NCBI GenBank assembly: GCA_028287205.1
Contig: JAQBQC010000268.1
Location: 1 to 5,178, forward strand
Direction of reading: 5' to 3'
DNA: 5,178 bases
Source: Gemmatimonadota bacterium
GTDB lineage: Bacteria > Gemmatimonadota > Gemmatimonadetes > Gemmatimonadales > Gemmatimonadaceae
The position numbers were made by a program, and so were the translations under genes. The notes beneath the pieces were generated by a model that saw nothing but the letters and a program-made list of their open reading frames with translations, was not told the DNA's origin and made no database searches. Below, piece after piece: positions 1-5,178 of this stretch (position 1 is the first letter of the stretch; each line of letters starts with the position of its first letter).

Positions 1-1152
1 GAGCGCCGTGCGCACCGCCATTTCGCCTGCGCGGTCGGTCGTCCGCGCGAGAATCAGGGCCGCCGCATTGGCGCACGCAATCAGAAAGAGCAGCGCCACG
101 GCGCCGAGCAAGAGCAGCAGCGGCGTCCGCACGTCGCCGAGGAGATAAGTGCGAATCGGAATTGCGTGCGCGCCTTTGGTTTTGTCTTCGGCGTCCGAAT
201 ATGTGAAGCGGGTACCGAGCAGTTTGGCGAGGCGCTGGACTTCGCCGTTCACAAGGGCCGGGGATGCGTCGGGTCTCGTGCGCGCGACCAGAGTCAGATA
301 TCCAACCTTGTACATCGTGTTCGCCGGATCGAGCCGGAGCGGGCGCCAGGCGCGTATTTCGGGAGTCGGGAAGAAGAACCCGCGTGGCATGACGCCGATC
401 ACCGTCACCAGCTCTCCATCGAGCGCGATCTGATGTCCAATGACGCTCGGCGCACCGCCGAAATCCTGTCGCCAGACGGGGTCACTGATGACGATCACGG
501 GTGGTGCGCCCGCCCGGTCGTCGTTCGCGTCGAATACCCGACCCAAAGCCGGATGCACGCCGAGCAGGTCGAACAACGTTGGGGCGCTCAGCACGAATGG
601 CAGCACAGTGGCGCCTGTCGTGCCGGGGCTCGGCGCGTACGGAGCGGCATCGGTGGAGAAAACGGCCATCTGGTCGAAAACGCCGAGGCGTGCGCGAAGA
701 AAGTCGTACTCTTCACCGCTCCACGTGTCATCCATCCAGAAGGCTTGAACGCGACTCGCGTTTTCATAGGGCAGGCGACGAAGCATCAGACTGTCGACAA
801 CGCTGACCAGCGATACGCTCGCGCCGATCCCGAGCCCGAGTGCGACGAGCACAATCGCGGAGTACCCGGGGCGACGCCGCAGTTGTCTCAGCGCGTGGCG
901 CGCGTCGGAAATCAATTCCTCGAGCAACGAGACGCCCCATCCTTCACGCGCTCGCTCGGCCTCCGAAGCAAGCGTGCCAAAATGTCGTCCTGCCTCCCAC
1001 TCTGCTTGCGACGCCGACAGTCCACGTTCGCGCAGCGACGCGATGTCCATCGAGCGATGAAACTGGAGCTCTTCGTCGAGCTCTCGATCGGCAGCGTCCC
1101 GGTCGAACAGTGCCCGTCCACGAAAACCGAGGTCGCGAAGCCAGCGCCACAT
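1..1152 (-). CDS. ADOP-type ABC transporter permease, FtsX/MacB family (N-terminal 384 residues, 3' end outside window)
   Basis: Hand translation from the ATG at 1152-1150 gives 384 residues with no stop before the window edge. Residues 1-95 are the soluble cap typical of ADOP permeases (acidobacterial duplicated orphan permease), containing DRELDEELQFH and a short charged helix ending LRQLRRRPG. Residues 97-125 form the first membrane helix (VLVALGLGIGASVSLVSVVD). Residues 126-335 are a MacB-type periplasmic core domain with the family signatures FDLLGVHPALGRVF and VIGVMPRGFFFP. Residues 343-369 are the second membrane helix of the FtsX unit (LLGAVALLFLIACANAAALI), followed by the EMAVRTAL segment. 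Family members are around 800-900 residues and carry two such units, so about half is visible. No ATPase gene is visible, as expected for an 'orphan' permease. Substrate is unknown; macrolide-export style names transferred from MacB would be unsupported. The start is fixed by GAGGA at 1161-1165, 8 nt upstream, and by the preceding PadR gene 11 nt away. TM1 reads ASVSLVSVVDSLMLRRLPY rather than the commoner ANTAIFSVV-type sequence, a mild divergence. Confidence 0.93.
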   Translation of the reverse strand, partial: MWRWLRDLGFRGRALFDRDAADRELDEELQFHRSMDIASLRERGLSASQAEWEAGRHFGTLASEAERAREGWGVSLLEELISDARHALRQLRRRPGYSAIVLVALGLGIGASVSLVSVVDSLMLRRLPYENASRVQAFWMDDTWSGEEYDFLRARLGVFDQMAVFSTDAAPYAPSPGTTGATVLPFVLSAPTLFDLLGVHPALGRVFDANDDRAGAPPVIVISDPVWRQDFGGAPSVIGHQIALDGELVTVIGVMPRGFFFPTPEIRAWRPLRLDPANTMYKVGYLTLVARTRPDASPALVNGEVQRLAKLLGTRFTYSDAEDKTKGAHAIPIRTYLLGDVRTPLLLLLGAVALLFLIACANAAALILARTTDRAGEMAVRTAL

Positions 1153-1160
1153 ATCAGTGT

Positions 1161-1165
1161 TCCTC
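1161..1165 (-). promoter_or_regulatory. Shine-Dalgarno of the permease, overlapping the PadR stop codon
   Basis: Read on the minus strand, the PadR stop and the permease ribosome-binding site share bases: TGAGGA, where TGA is the stop (1166-1164) and GAGGA is the SD, followed by 8 nt and then ATG. This arrangement suggests translational coupling, so the regulator and permease would be made from one message. Confidence 0.75.
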
Positions 1166-1496
1166 AGCGCGTGGACAGAATGAGTGCGACTCCGCCGGCC
1201 AAACGCTTCCACTCCTTCGTCTCGACGACGAGCCGGCGTCGCCCGGCAGTGGTGAGGCGGTAGTATCGCGCGCGCTGCCCGTTTTCCGTGACGCGCCACT
1301 CGGAGGTGATCCAGCCTTCGCGCGTGAGGCGGTGCAATGCCGCGTATAGCGCACCTGGTTGAATTCGCAGCGCGTCGCGCGAGAGGCGCTGCATGGCCTG
1401 CCCGAGGCCCCACCCGTGCATCGGTTCGATCTCCAGGATCTTGAGGAGGAGCATGTCGGCGGTGCCGCGAATGATGTCGCTCGACGCAGTGGTCAC
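1164..1496 (-). CDS. PadR-family winged-helix transcriptional regulator, permease-associated type
   Basis: A 110-residue cytoplasmic DNA-binding protein of the short PadR type (the TIGR03433-like group that precedes ADOP permeases). Visible features in order: the N-terminal IIRGTADMLLLKILEIEPMH segment (residues 8-27), matching the family's RGTLDLLILK..L..GPMHGYG pattern; the HTH with recognition helix PGALYAALHRLTREGWI (47-63); the wing TENGQRARYYRLTTAGRRRL (70-89); and a short C-terminal helix (91-102) probably used for dimerisation. It lacks the long C-terminal domain of AphA/PadR-s2 proteins, which is normal for this group. The start is GTG at 1496-1494, supported by GGGAG at 1504-1508 with a 7-nt spacer and by the N-terminal match to the family; starting at the internal Met15 would lose the first helix. 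The permease follows after 11 nt. Family members commonly repress their own operon in response to ligands; the ligand here is unknown. Confidence 0.95.
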   Translation of the reverse strand: MTTASSDIIRGTADMLLLKILEIEPMHGWGLGQAMQRLSRDALRIQPGALYAALHRLTREGWITSEWRVTENGQRARYYRLTTAGRRRLVVETKEWKRLAGGVALILSTR

Positions 1497-1530
1497 GGCG
1501 GGGCTCCCAAGAGCAGTCAGTTACAGAGAG

Positions 1531-1558
1531 CTTATTCCATGAGATGCCAGGAAGTCAA
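1531..1558 (-). promoter_or_regulatory. Candidate sigma-70-like promoter for the PadR/permease unit
   Basis: On the minus strand TTGACT (1558-1553) matches the -35 consensus at five of six positions. After 16 nt comes AATAAG (1536-1531), matching the -10 TATAAT at four of six. The element lies about 35-60 nt upstream of the padR GTG and its Shine-Dalgarno, a sensible position for a leader of about 25-30 nt. A short interrupted palindrome, GTCA-4 nt-TGAC (1554-1565), overlaps the -35 and could be an operator half-site pair, but with 4-bp arms it could also be chance. The -10 is weak, so this is a candidate only. Confidence 0.4.
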
Positions 1559-1579
1559 GTGTGACCGGATTGTGTGGCT

Positions 1580-1642
1580 CTCGAGCGGCGAAGCCGAACG
1601 GCAGGCGAGACAGGCGGTGATGATGCCGCGCTGCCGCTCGAG
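1580..1642. repeat. Perfect 10-bp inverted repeat with nested inner stem
   Basis: Arms CTCGAGCGGC (1580-1589) and GCCGCTCGAG (1633-1642) are exact reverse complements separated by 43 bp. Inside, CGGCA (1599-1603) can pair with TGCCG (1624-1628), giving a two-tier stem around a loop of about 20 nt. It sits in the 209-bp gap between the stop of the small secreted protein gene and the padR promoter. No T-tract follows the stem on either strand, so it is not a classical intrinsic terminator. It could be a structured 3' end, a Rho-assisted terminator or chance in GC-rich DNA. Confidence 0.5.
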
Positions 1643-1705
1643 CTCCGACGAACCTGCGGGCGATTCTCAGCTGCGTGGGGCGAGTCGTACCTTCGACGCG
1701 CCCAC

Positions 1706-2143
1706 TTAGTGATCCGTGGGAATCGATTGTACTACGCGAACGTAGCCGGGCGTGGGAGGCGGTGAGCCTGTGTAGTCGAACCCGCGCACGGTCGGATCCA
1801 TGCCGATCTCCACGACGAGCTTATTGCCAACGGACGCTGGTATCGCGCCGCGAGCTGCGAAGAATCCGTAGTGGCGAGCTCGCACCCAGACAGTATCCGC
1901 GCTGGCAATGCGCACGCTGAGAGTGAAGTGTCCGCCCGTCTCGGTCTCGGCACGTGCGGCGGCGCCCTCGACCCAGACTTCGGCGTCTGATAGTCGCTGA
2001 TTCGAGTTGCTCCTGATGACGTGACCATCCAACACCCACACGGCGGAATCGGTGCGCGCCTCGCCCAGTGGCCGAGTGCCGGTTGCCGGATCCGACGTTG
2101 CAGGGAGCAACGTAACCGCGAGAAACGAGAGCCAGAGCCACAT
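1706..2143 (-). CDS. Small, probably secreted protein with carboxypeptidase-regulatory-like (Ig-like beta-sandwich) domain
   Basis: A 145-residue protein of unknown specific function. Residues 1-18 (MWLWLSFLAVTLLPATSD) look like a hydrophobic signal segment, although the n-region carries no positive charge. There is no Cys, so it is not a lipoprotein. Residues 36-118 fit the CarboxypepD_reg-like pattern: WVLDGHVIRS first strand, RLSDAEVWVEG ('pl.gA.V.v.g'), TETGGHFTLSV ('T..dG.F.l') and a late VRARHYGFFAARGAIPAS segment ending VVEIGMDP. The tail (120-145) is Pro/Gly-rich (GSPPPTPGYVRVVQSIPTDH). Such domains usually sit in front of TonB-dependent barrels or other envelope proteins; here it stands alone, with no barrel downstream. 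I chose the ATG at 2143-2141 because AGAGGT lies 6 nt upstream. An in-frame TTG at 2218-2216 would add a basic N-terminus but has no visible ribosome-binding site. The gap to padR is 209 bp and the gap to the upstream gene 157 bp, so operon membership is uncertain. Confidence 0.75.
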   Translation of the reverse strand: MWLWLSFLAVTLLPATSDPATGTRPLGEARTDSAVWVLDGHVIRSNSNQRLSDAEVWVEGAAARAETETGGHFTLSVRIASADTVWVRARHYGFFAARGAIPASVGNKLVVEIGMDPTVRGFDYTGSPPPTPGYVRVVQSIPTDH

Positions 2144-2149
2144 GTGAGC

Positions 2150-2155
2150 ACCTCT
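2150..2155 (-). promoter_or_regulatory. Ribosome-binding site that decides the start of the small secreted protein
   Basis: AGAGGT on the minus strand, 6 nt before the ATG at 2143-2141, matches the GGAGGT core at five of six positions. No comparable site precedes the alternative in-frame TTG at 2218, which favours the shorter protein beginning directly with its hydrophobic signal segment. Confidence 0.6.
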
Positions 2156-2247
2156 CGGAGCTGTATGTCCGCGGGCGCGCGTCGTTTGCCTACTGTTTCG
2201 TCGCCTTGCGTGAGTCAATGAGCCCGAGCTGCTGCGCCACGGCTTCT

Positions 2248-2268
2248 GCGATCGTGGGAGACGATCGC
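2248..2268. repeat. Perfect 8-bp inverted repeat with 5-bp spacer
   Basis: GCGATCGT (2248-2255) and ACGATCGC (2261-2268) are exact reverse complements around GGGAG. It lies 33 bp beyond the stop of the SnoaL-like gene and about 105 bp upstream of the next gene's start. In RNA it would be a strong short hairpin, but no T-tract follows on the minus strand (the next bases are AGAAGCCG), so it is either a Rho-assisted 3' end or a protein-binding site. A smaller related element, TCGT-GAG-ACGA, lies at 2284-2294. Confidence 0.55.
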
Positions 2269-2300
2269 GCTGCGCGTCGTGGGTCGTGAGACGATTCGTG

Positions 2301-2723
2301 TTAACGCCGCAGGACTGGCTCCCCAGTTCGGGGACTTGTCAGACCGACATTTTCGAGCGCCTGTATTCGCCATATGCCTTCGCGTCGCGTGACCACCGCC
2401 AAAATCAGCGTATCAATTTCATGGGCACCGTTAGGGTGGGCCGGACCAGCGCGGAGGCGGCTCCAGAAATGGACGACCGCAGCGTCATCCCCGATCGACG
2501 TGACGTCAATCAGCTCGTGCTCGAGCGTGGAATCGCGATAGATCGTCTCGTGGATGGGTTGGTGGAGGGCCACTATCTCATCGACACCGCGCACGTAATG
2601 CGCGAACCGATTTACAAAAGTCGCATCCGAGTGAAACAGCGCTGCGAATGCCGCCATGTCGTGCGCGTTCCAGGCGAGCTGAAATGCCGCCGGCGCATCC
2701 TCCGGCCGATCGATCGGCGCCAT
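2301..2723 (-). CDS. SnoaL-like / SgcJ-EcaC-type small protein (NTF2-fold superfamily)
   Basis: A 140-residue cytoplasmic protein with no signal peptide or membrane segment. It shows the SgcJ/EcaC (DUF4440-like, TIGR02246-type) pattern. An N-terminal helix holds AWNAHDMAAFAALF (17-30). Then come DATFVNRFAHYVRGVDEI (33-50), where the cone-shaped NTF2 fold opens; HQPIHETIYRDSTLEHE (54-70); a VVHFWSRL strand (83-90); and a C-terminal sheet LILAVVTRREGIWRIQALENV (106-126). Length is normal for the family, and the whole fold appears present. Family members include polyketide-cyclase-like and isomerase-like enzymes as well as many proteins of unknown activity; 'oxidoreductase' is a common database name but no redox-cofactor motif is visible. 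No biosynthetic gene cluster surrounds it, so no substrate can be suggested. The ATG at 2723-2721 is supported by GGGAG at 2731-2735 with a 7-nt spacer. The kinase gene ends 115 bp upstream in the same direction. Confidence 0.88.
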   Translation of the reverse strand: MAPIDRPEDAPAAFQLAWNAHDMAAFAALFHSDATFVNRFAHYVRGVDEIVALHQPIHETIYRDSTLEHELIDVTSIGDDAAVVHFWSRLRAGPAHPNGAHEIDTLILAVVTRREGIWRIQALENVGLTSPRTGEPVLRR

Positions 2724-2755
2724 TGGCTTTCTCCCAGGTGGAGTTGGTTCATTGC

Positions 2756-2773
2756 TTGGCGTTTGCTCGCCAA
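2756..2773. repeat. Short inverted repeat in the kinase to SnoaL-like gene gap
   Basis: TTGGCG (2756-2761) and CGCCAA (2768-2773) are perfect 6-bp arms around a 6-bp spacer, about 32 bp upstream of the SnoaL-like start codon and upstream of its Shine-Dalgarno. A separate 10-bp palindrome, CGTCCGGACG, lies at 2783-2792. Neither is followed by a T-tract. They could be operator-like sites or a weak 3' structure for the kinase message; chance is also plausible. Confidence 0.3.
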
Positions 2774-2838
2774 TTCTCGAGGCGTCCGGACGTCCTTCTC
2801 ATCAAATCGAGATACGACGCACACCAGCGCACACGAGG

Positions 2839-5178
2839 TCAGCTTCCGGCCACGAGCCTCTGAAATCGGGGATTCTGCCGGAGCGGGGCGAAGTTGGGGT
2901 CGATTCGGAGCCAGGCCGGCGTCAGATAGTACGGGATCTTGAGCAGCGGCTCCAGCATGTCGAGCGCCTTCTCCGGCTCGCCGACCGCGATGTAGATCCG
3001 GACGAGCTGGTGCTGGTCGTAGGGGCCGTTGAACGCATCCTGCGCGACCGGTCGAAGCGCCACGGCTCGCTCCCCCTCCTGGATCGCCTCCGCCTTCCGG
3101 CCCAGATACGCGCACGTCAGGCCGCGAAGTGCGTGGAGCTGATCGTCCTCGGGCGTCTCCTCGAGCTGCGCCTCGTACGCCACGCGTGCCGAGTCGGCGT
3201 AGGCGCGCGCTCGGGTCAGGTCGCCGCGCTGCCAGTAGCTCTCGGCACGGACCAGCCCCCACTCGGCGCGGTTCCCGTCGAGGGCGGCGGCGGTGAGCAC
3301 GTCGAGCACTCGCTGCCCGGCGCTGTCCAGCGCCCAGCCAAGGTCATAGTACGTGGCGAGGTAGGCATCGAGCACGGTGGGATCCACATCGATGCGCGCC
3401 GTCTGCACCAGCGCGTGCGCGCCGGCCAGGTCGCCTGCGGCGAGCCGGATCATCGTGCTCAAGTCGACGGTCGAGAGATTGCCCGGCGAGATGGCCAGAC
3501 CGCGATCGAGAGACGCCCGTGCTTCCGGAAGGCGGCGAAGCCAGAGGTACGTGCGCCCGAGCTCCAGTGCGATTGCGACCGACCGGGGGTCGAGTCGTGC
3601 GGCATCGCGGTAATGTGCGACGGCGGCATCCCAGCGGCCGAGGGCCCGTTCGGCCCGAGCGGCCCCACTCAGGAGGATCGCGCTGCGCGGGGCCTCGCGG
3701 AGGGCAGCTTCGAACTCGCCGAGCGCGCGCGCGAAGTCTCGGAGCGCATACCCGTCATAGCTACCCATCGCGAAGTGTGCTTCCGGTAGCTGCGGAGCGA
3801 GCGCGAGAGCGCGCGCGGCCGCGTGCTGGCTCGCCGCCGAGTCGGCCGCTGTGGGTACCCCATCGTAGTAAATGACGGCGTGCACCCTGCCGAGCGCTGC
3901 CCACGCCAGGGCGAACGAGGAGTCGAGCGCCACCGCCCGTTCGTATGATTGGACCGCTCGGCGGAGCGTCGCGGGCTCATTGGGCGCCTTGGCCTCGATG
4001 GCTTCGCCCCGCAGATACGCGTCGTAGGCTTCGAGATTCGCGGTCGGACGCTCGGACATGGTCTGCTGCTCGCCCGCATTGAGCGCGACGCCGAGTGCGT
4101 GGGCGACCTTGCCCGCGACGTCCGCCTGCACCTGGAAGACATCCGTGAGCGCGGCGTCGAAAGGCTCGCCCCATTTTTCCGCCGCACTTGCCGCTTCGAT
4201 CAGCTCCGGCCGCACCTGCACGCGGCTCGAGCCACCGGGCCCTTTCGCCCAACGCACCGTGCCCGTGAGCAGGTACTTCACTCCGAGCTCCCGCCCAATT
4301 TCCCGCGGGCCCTTGGTCGCGTGCTGATACTGCGCGGAGCTCGCGCGAGCGATGACCTGGAGGCCGGGCAGTCCCGCGAGCTTGTCGCGCACCGCGTCCG
4401 TCACGCCATCGGCGAAGTAGGCGTCGGCCGAATCGCCCAGATTCTCGAACGGAAGAACGGCGAGCGTCGCTGTGCCGGGAGCGGCGCTTCCCGAGTCGTG
4501 CGAGCGCCAGGCGAAGAGCATGCCGAGTCCCGCGAGGAAGCCCAGCGTGAGCGCCGATGCAACCACCGACGGGCGGCGCACGCGGCGCGTGTGCGTTTCC
4601 GCTGGGGCGCGTGCGGTCCGTTCCGCGGCATCGAGCGCTGCGGCGAAGGTGGCCGCGCTCGCGTACCTGTCGGCGGGCGCTGGCGCGAGCGCCGTCCGGA
4701 GCGCCGCGTCGACTGCCGTGGGCACCGTCGGCCGCGCGCGACGGACCGACGGGGCCTCGCCCGACATCATCTTCGCGACGATGCTCTGCGTCGTGGGACC
4801 CGTGAAGGGCGGCTCGCCTGCGAGCATCTCGTACAGCACCGCGCCGAGACTATAGACATCGGTGCGCGCATCGATGGTGCGCTCGCCGCTCGCCTGCTCG
4901 GGGCTCATGTATCGCGGAGTCCCGACCGCGATCCCGGAATCGGTCAGTCCGTGTGCGATCTCGGCGTCGCCGCCGCCGAGTGCGCGCGCGATCCCGAAGT
5001 CGGCGACCAGCGCCTGACCGTCGGTGAGGAGAATGTTCTCGGGCTTCACATCGCGGTGGACGACGCCATGTCGGTGCGCGTAGTCGAGCGCGCGCGCCAC
5101 TTCGCGCGCAATTCCCAGCGCGTCTTCGATGGGCAGCTGATGCTCACGCGCGAGCCGGTCGCGGAGACTCTCTCCCTC
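2839..5178 (-). CDS. Transmembrane Ser/Thr protein kinase with periplasmic TolB/FlgO-like domain and TPR repeats (5' end outside window)
   Basis: Hanks-type (PknB-like) kinase; 779 residues are visible, counted from the first full codon at 5178. The N-lobe (Gly-rich loop, ATP-anchoring Lys) lies outside. Seen: [10 protein letters not shown] after the hinge (1-10); catalytic loop HRDVKPEN (41-48, catalytic Asp43, Asn48); DFG (60-62); activation segment with [10 protein letters not shown] (86-95) and nearby Thr/Ser phospho-acceptor candidates; DVYSLG (107-112); and the late Arg171. The HRD, DFG and SPE motifs are intact, so this part looks catalytically competent. A basic stretch (RRVRR) precedes one membrane helix (about 204-224; [15 protein letters not shown]), putting the kinase in the cytoplasm and the rest in the periplasm. 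Residues 238-366 match the TolB/FlgO-like domain ([39 protein letters not shown]). Residues 385 to about 775 are TPR-like helices ([39 protein letters not shown]), ending [19 protein letters not shown]. This architecture is common in Gemmatimonadota and Acidobacteriota. The in-frame GTG at 5100 is internal, not the start. Signal and substrates are unknown. Confidence 0.95.
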   Translation of the reverse strand, partial: EGESLRDRLAREHQLPIEDALGIAREVARALDYAHRHGVVHRDVKPENILLTDGQALVADFGIARALGGGDAEIAHGLTDSGIAVGTPRYMSPEQASGERTIDARTDVYSLGAVLYEMLAGEPPFTGPTTQSIVAKMMSGEAPSVRRARPTVPTAVDAALRTALAPAPADRYASAATFAAALDAAERTARAPAETHTRRVRRPSVVASALTLGFLAGLGMLFAWRSHDSGSAAPGTATLAVLPFENLGDSADAYFADGVTDAVRDKLAGLPGLQVIARASSAQYQHATKGPREIGRELGVKYLLTGTVRWAKGPGGSSRVQVRPELIEAASAAEKWGEPFDAALTDVFQVQADVAGKVAHALGVALNAGEQQTMSERPTANLEAYDAYLRGEAIEAKAPNEPATLRRAVQSYERAVALDSSFALAWAALGRVHAVIYYDGVPTAADSAASQHAAARALALAPQLPEAHFAMGSYDGYALRDFARALGEFEAALREAPRSAILLSGAARAERALGRWDAAVAHYRDAARLDPRSVAIALELGRTYLWLRRLPEARASLDRGLAISPGNLSTVDLSTMIRLAAGDLAGAHALVQTARIDVDPTVLDAYLATYYDLGWALDSAGQRVLDVLTAAALDGNRAEWGLVRAESYWQRGDLTRARAYADSARVAYEAQLEETPEDDQLHALRGLTCAYLGRKAEAIQEGERAVALRPVAQDAFNGPYDQHQLVRIYIAVGEPEKALDMLEPLLKIPYYLTPAWLRIDPNFAPLRQNPRFQRLVAGS

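Noticed and set aside
166..1263. Long plus-strand open frame (365 codons)
   Set aside because: It runs antisense to the PadR and permease genes, both of which have clear family motifs, good starts and Shine-Dalgarno sites. Its translation is low-complexity, rich in Arg, Ala and charged residues, with no recognisable domain; typical of a GC-rich antisense shadow.
1706..2218. Longer form of the secreted protein starting at TTG 2218
   Set aside because: No ribosome-binding site precedes the TTG, while AGAGGT precedes the ATG at 2143. The extra 25 residues are Arg-rich and unlike the domain family. It remains possible because they would supply a basic n-region.
2213..2218. TTGACT as a -35 element for the secreted-protein gene
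   Set aside because: It matches the -35 consensus well and resembles the padR promoter, but no acceptable -10 hexamer lies 16-18 bp downstream on the minus strand.
2248..2268. Intrinsic terminator of the SnoaL-like gene
   Set aside because: The stem is good but no T-rich tract follows on the minus strand, so it is listed as an inverted repeat rather than a terminator.
2612..3262. Minus-strand open frame overlapping the end of the kinase gene and the SnoaL-like gene
   Set aside because: It is a frame-shifted reading of the kinase C-terminus running into the next gene. The product is Arg/Gly/Ala-rich without domains, and both overlapped genes are well supported in other frames.
2752..3789. 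Long plus-strand open frame (345 codons) opposite the TPR region
   Set aside because: Antisense to the kinase/TPR gene, whose frame is unambiguous. The predicted product has no domain pattern and there is no ribosome-binding site of note.
2839..5100. Start of the kinase gene at the GTG at 5100-5098
   Set aside because: The frame stays open to the window edge and the 26 upstream codons ([10 protein letters not shown]..., EDALGIARE) match the conserved kinase region before the catalytic loop, so this GTG is an internal Val codon.
1..5178. Mobile elements, CRISPR arrays, tRNA/rRNA genes, attachment sites or a defence-type cluster
   Set aside because: No terminal repeats, transposase or integrase motifs, regularly spaced repeats or RNA gene signatures were seen on either strand, and all five supported genes belong to ordinary regulatory, envelope or transport-like families.

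Overview
The window looks like a piece of a GC-rich chromosome from a soil-type bacterium, most likely Gemmatimonadota, with Acidobacteriota as the alternative. This rests on the gene families present. One is a PadR regulator immediately followed by an orphan duplicated-type ABC permease (the ADOP arrangement expanded in these phyla). The other is a membrane Ser/Thr kinase fused to a TolB/FlgO-like domain and TPRs. No 16S or other phylogenetic marker is present, so the assignment is inference.

All five genes I can support lie on the minus strand. In transcription order (right to left) they are: (1) a kinase/TolB-like/TPR protein, 5' end cut by the window (2839-5178); (2) a 140-residue SnoaL-like/SgcJ-EcaC-type small protein (2301-2723); (3) a small, probably secreted protein with a carboxypeptidase-regulatory-like beta-sandwich domain (1706-2143); (4) a PadR-type repressor (1164-1496); (5) the N-terminal 384 residues of an ADOP-type FtsX/MacB permease, 3' end cut by the window (1-1152). 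The permease reading frame is open from its ATG to the window edge and was translated by hand.

Genes 4 and 5 form a clear transcription unit: 11 nt apart, with the permease Shine-Dalgarno overlapping the PadR stop codon. The other gaps (115, 157 and 209 bp) are long enough for separate promoters. They hold short inverted repeats but no convincing intrinsic terminator, because no T-tract follows any stem. Only the gap in front of padR shows a plausible sigma-70-like promoter.

Functionally, the kinase is a candidate envelope-spanning signalling protein and the PadR/permease pair a candidate self-regulated membrane module. The two small genes between them have no demonstrated link to either. 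No mobile element, CRISPR array, RNA gene or recombination site was seen. The long plus-strand open frames are antisense shadows of GC-rich genes. I do not see convincing evidence of a new multi-gene system; the points most worth checking are the short inverted-repeat elements and the stand-alone secreted beta-sandwich protein.
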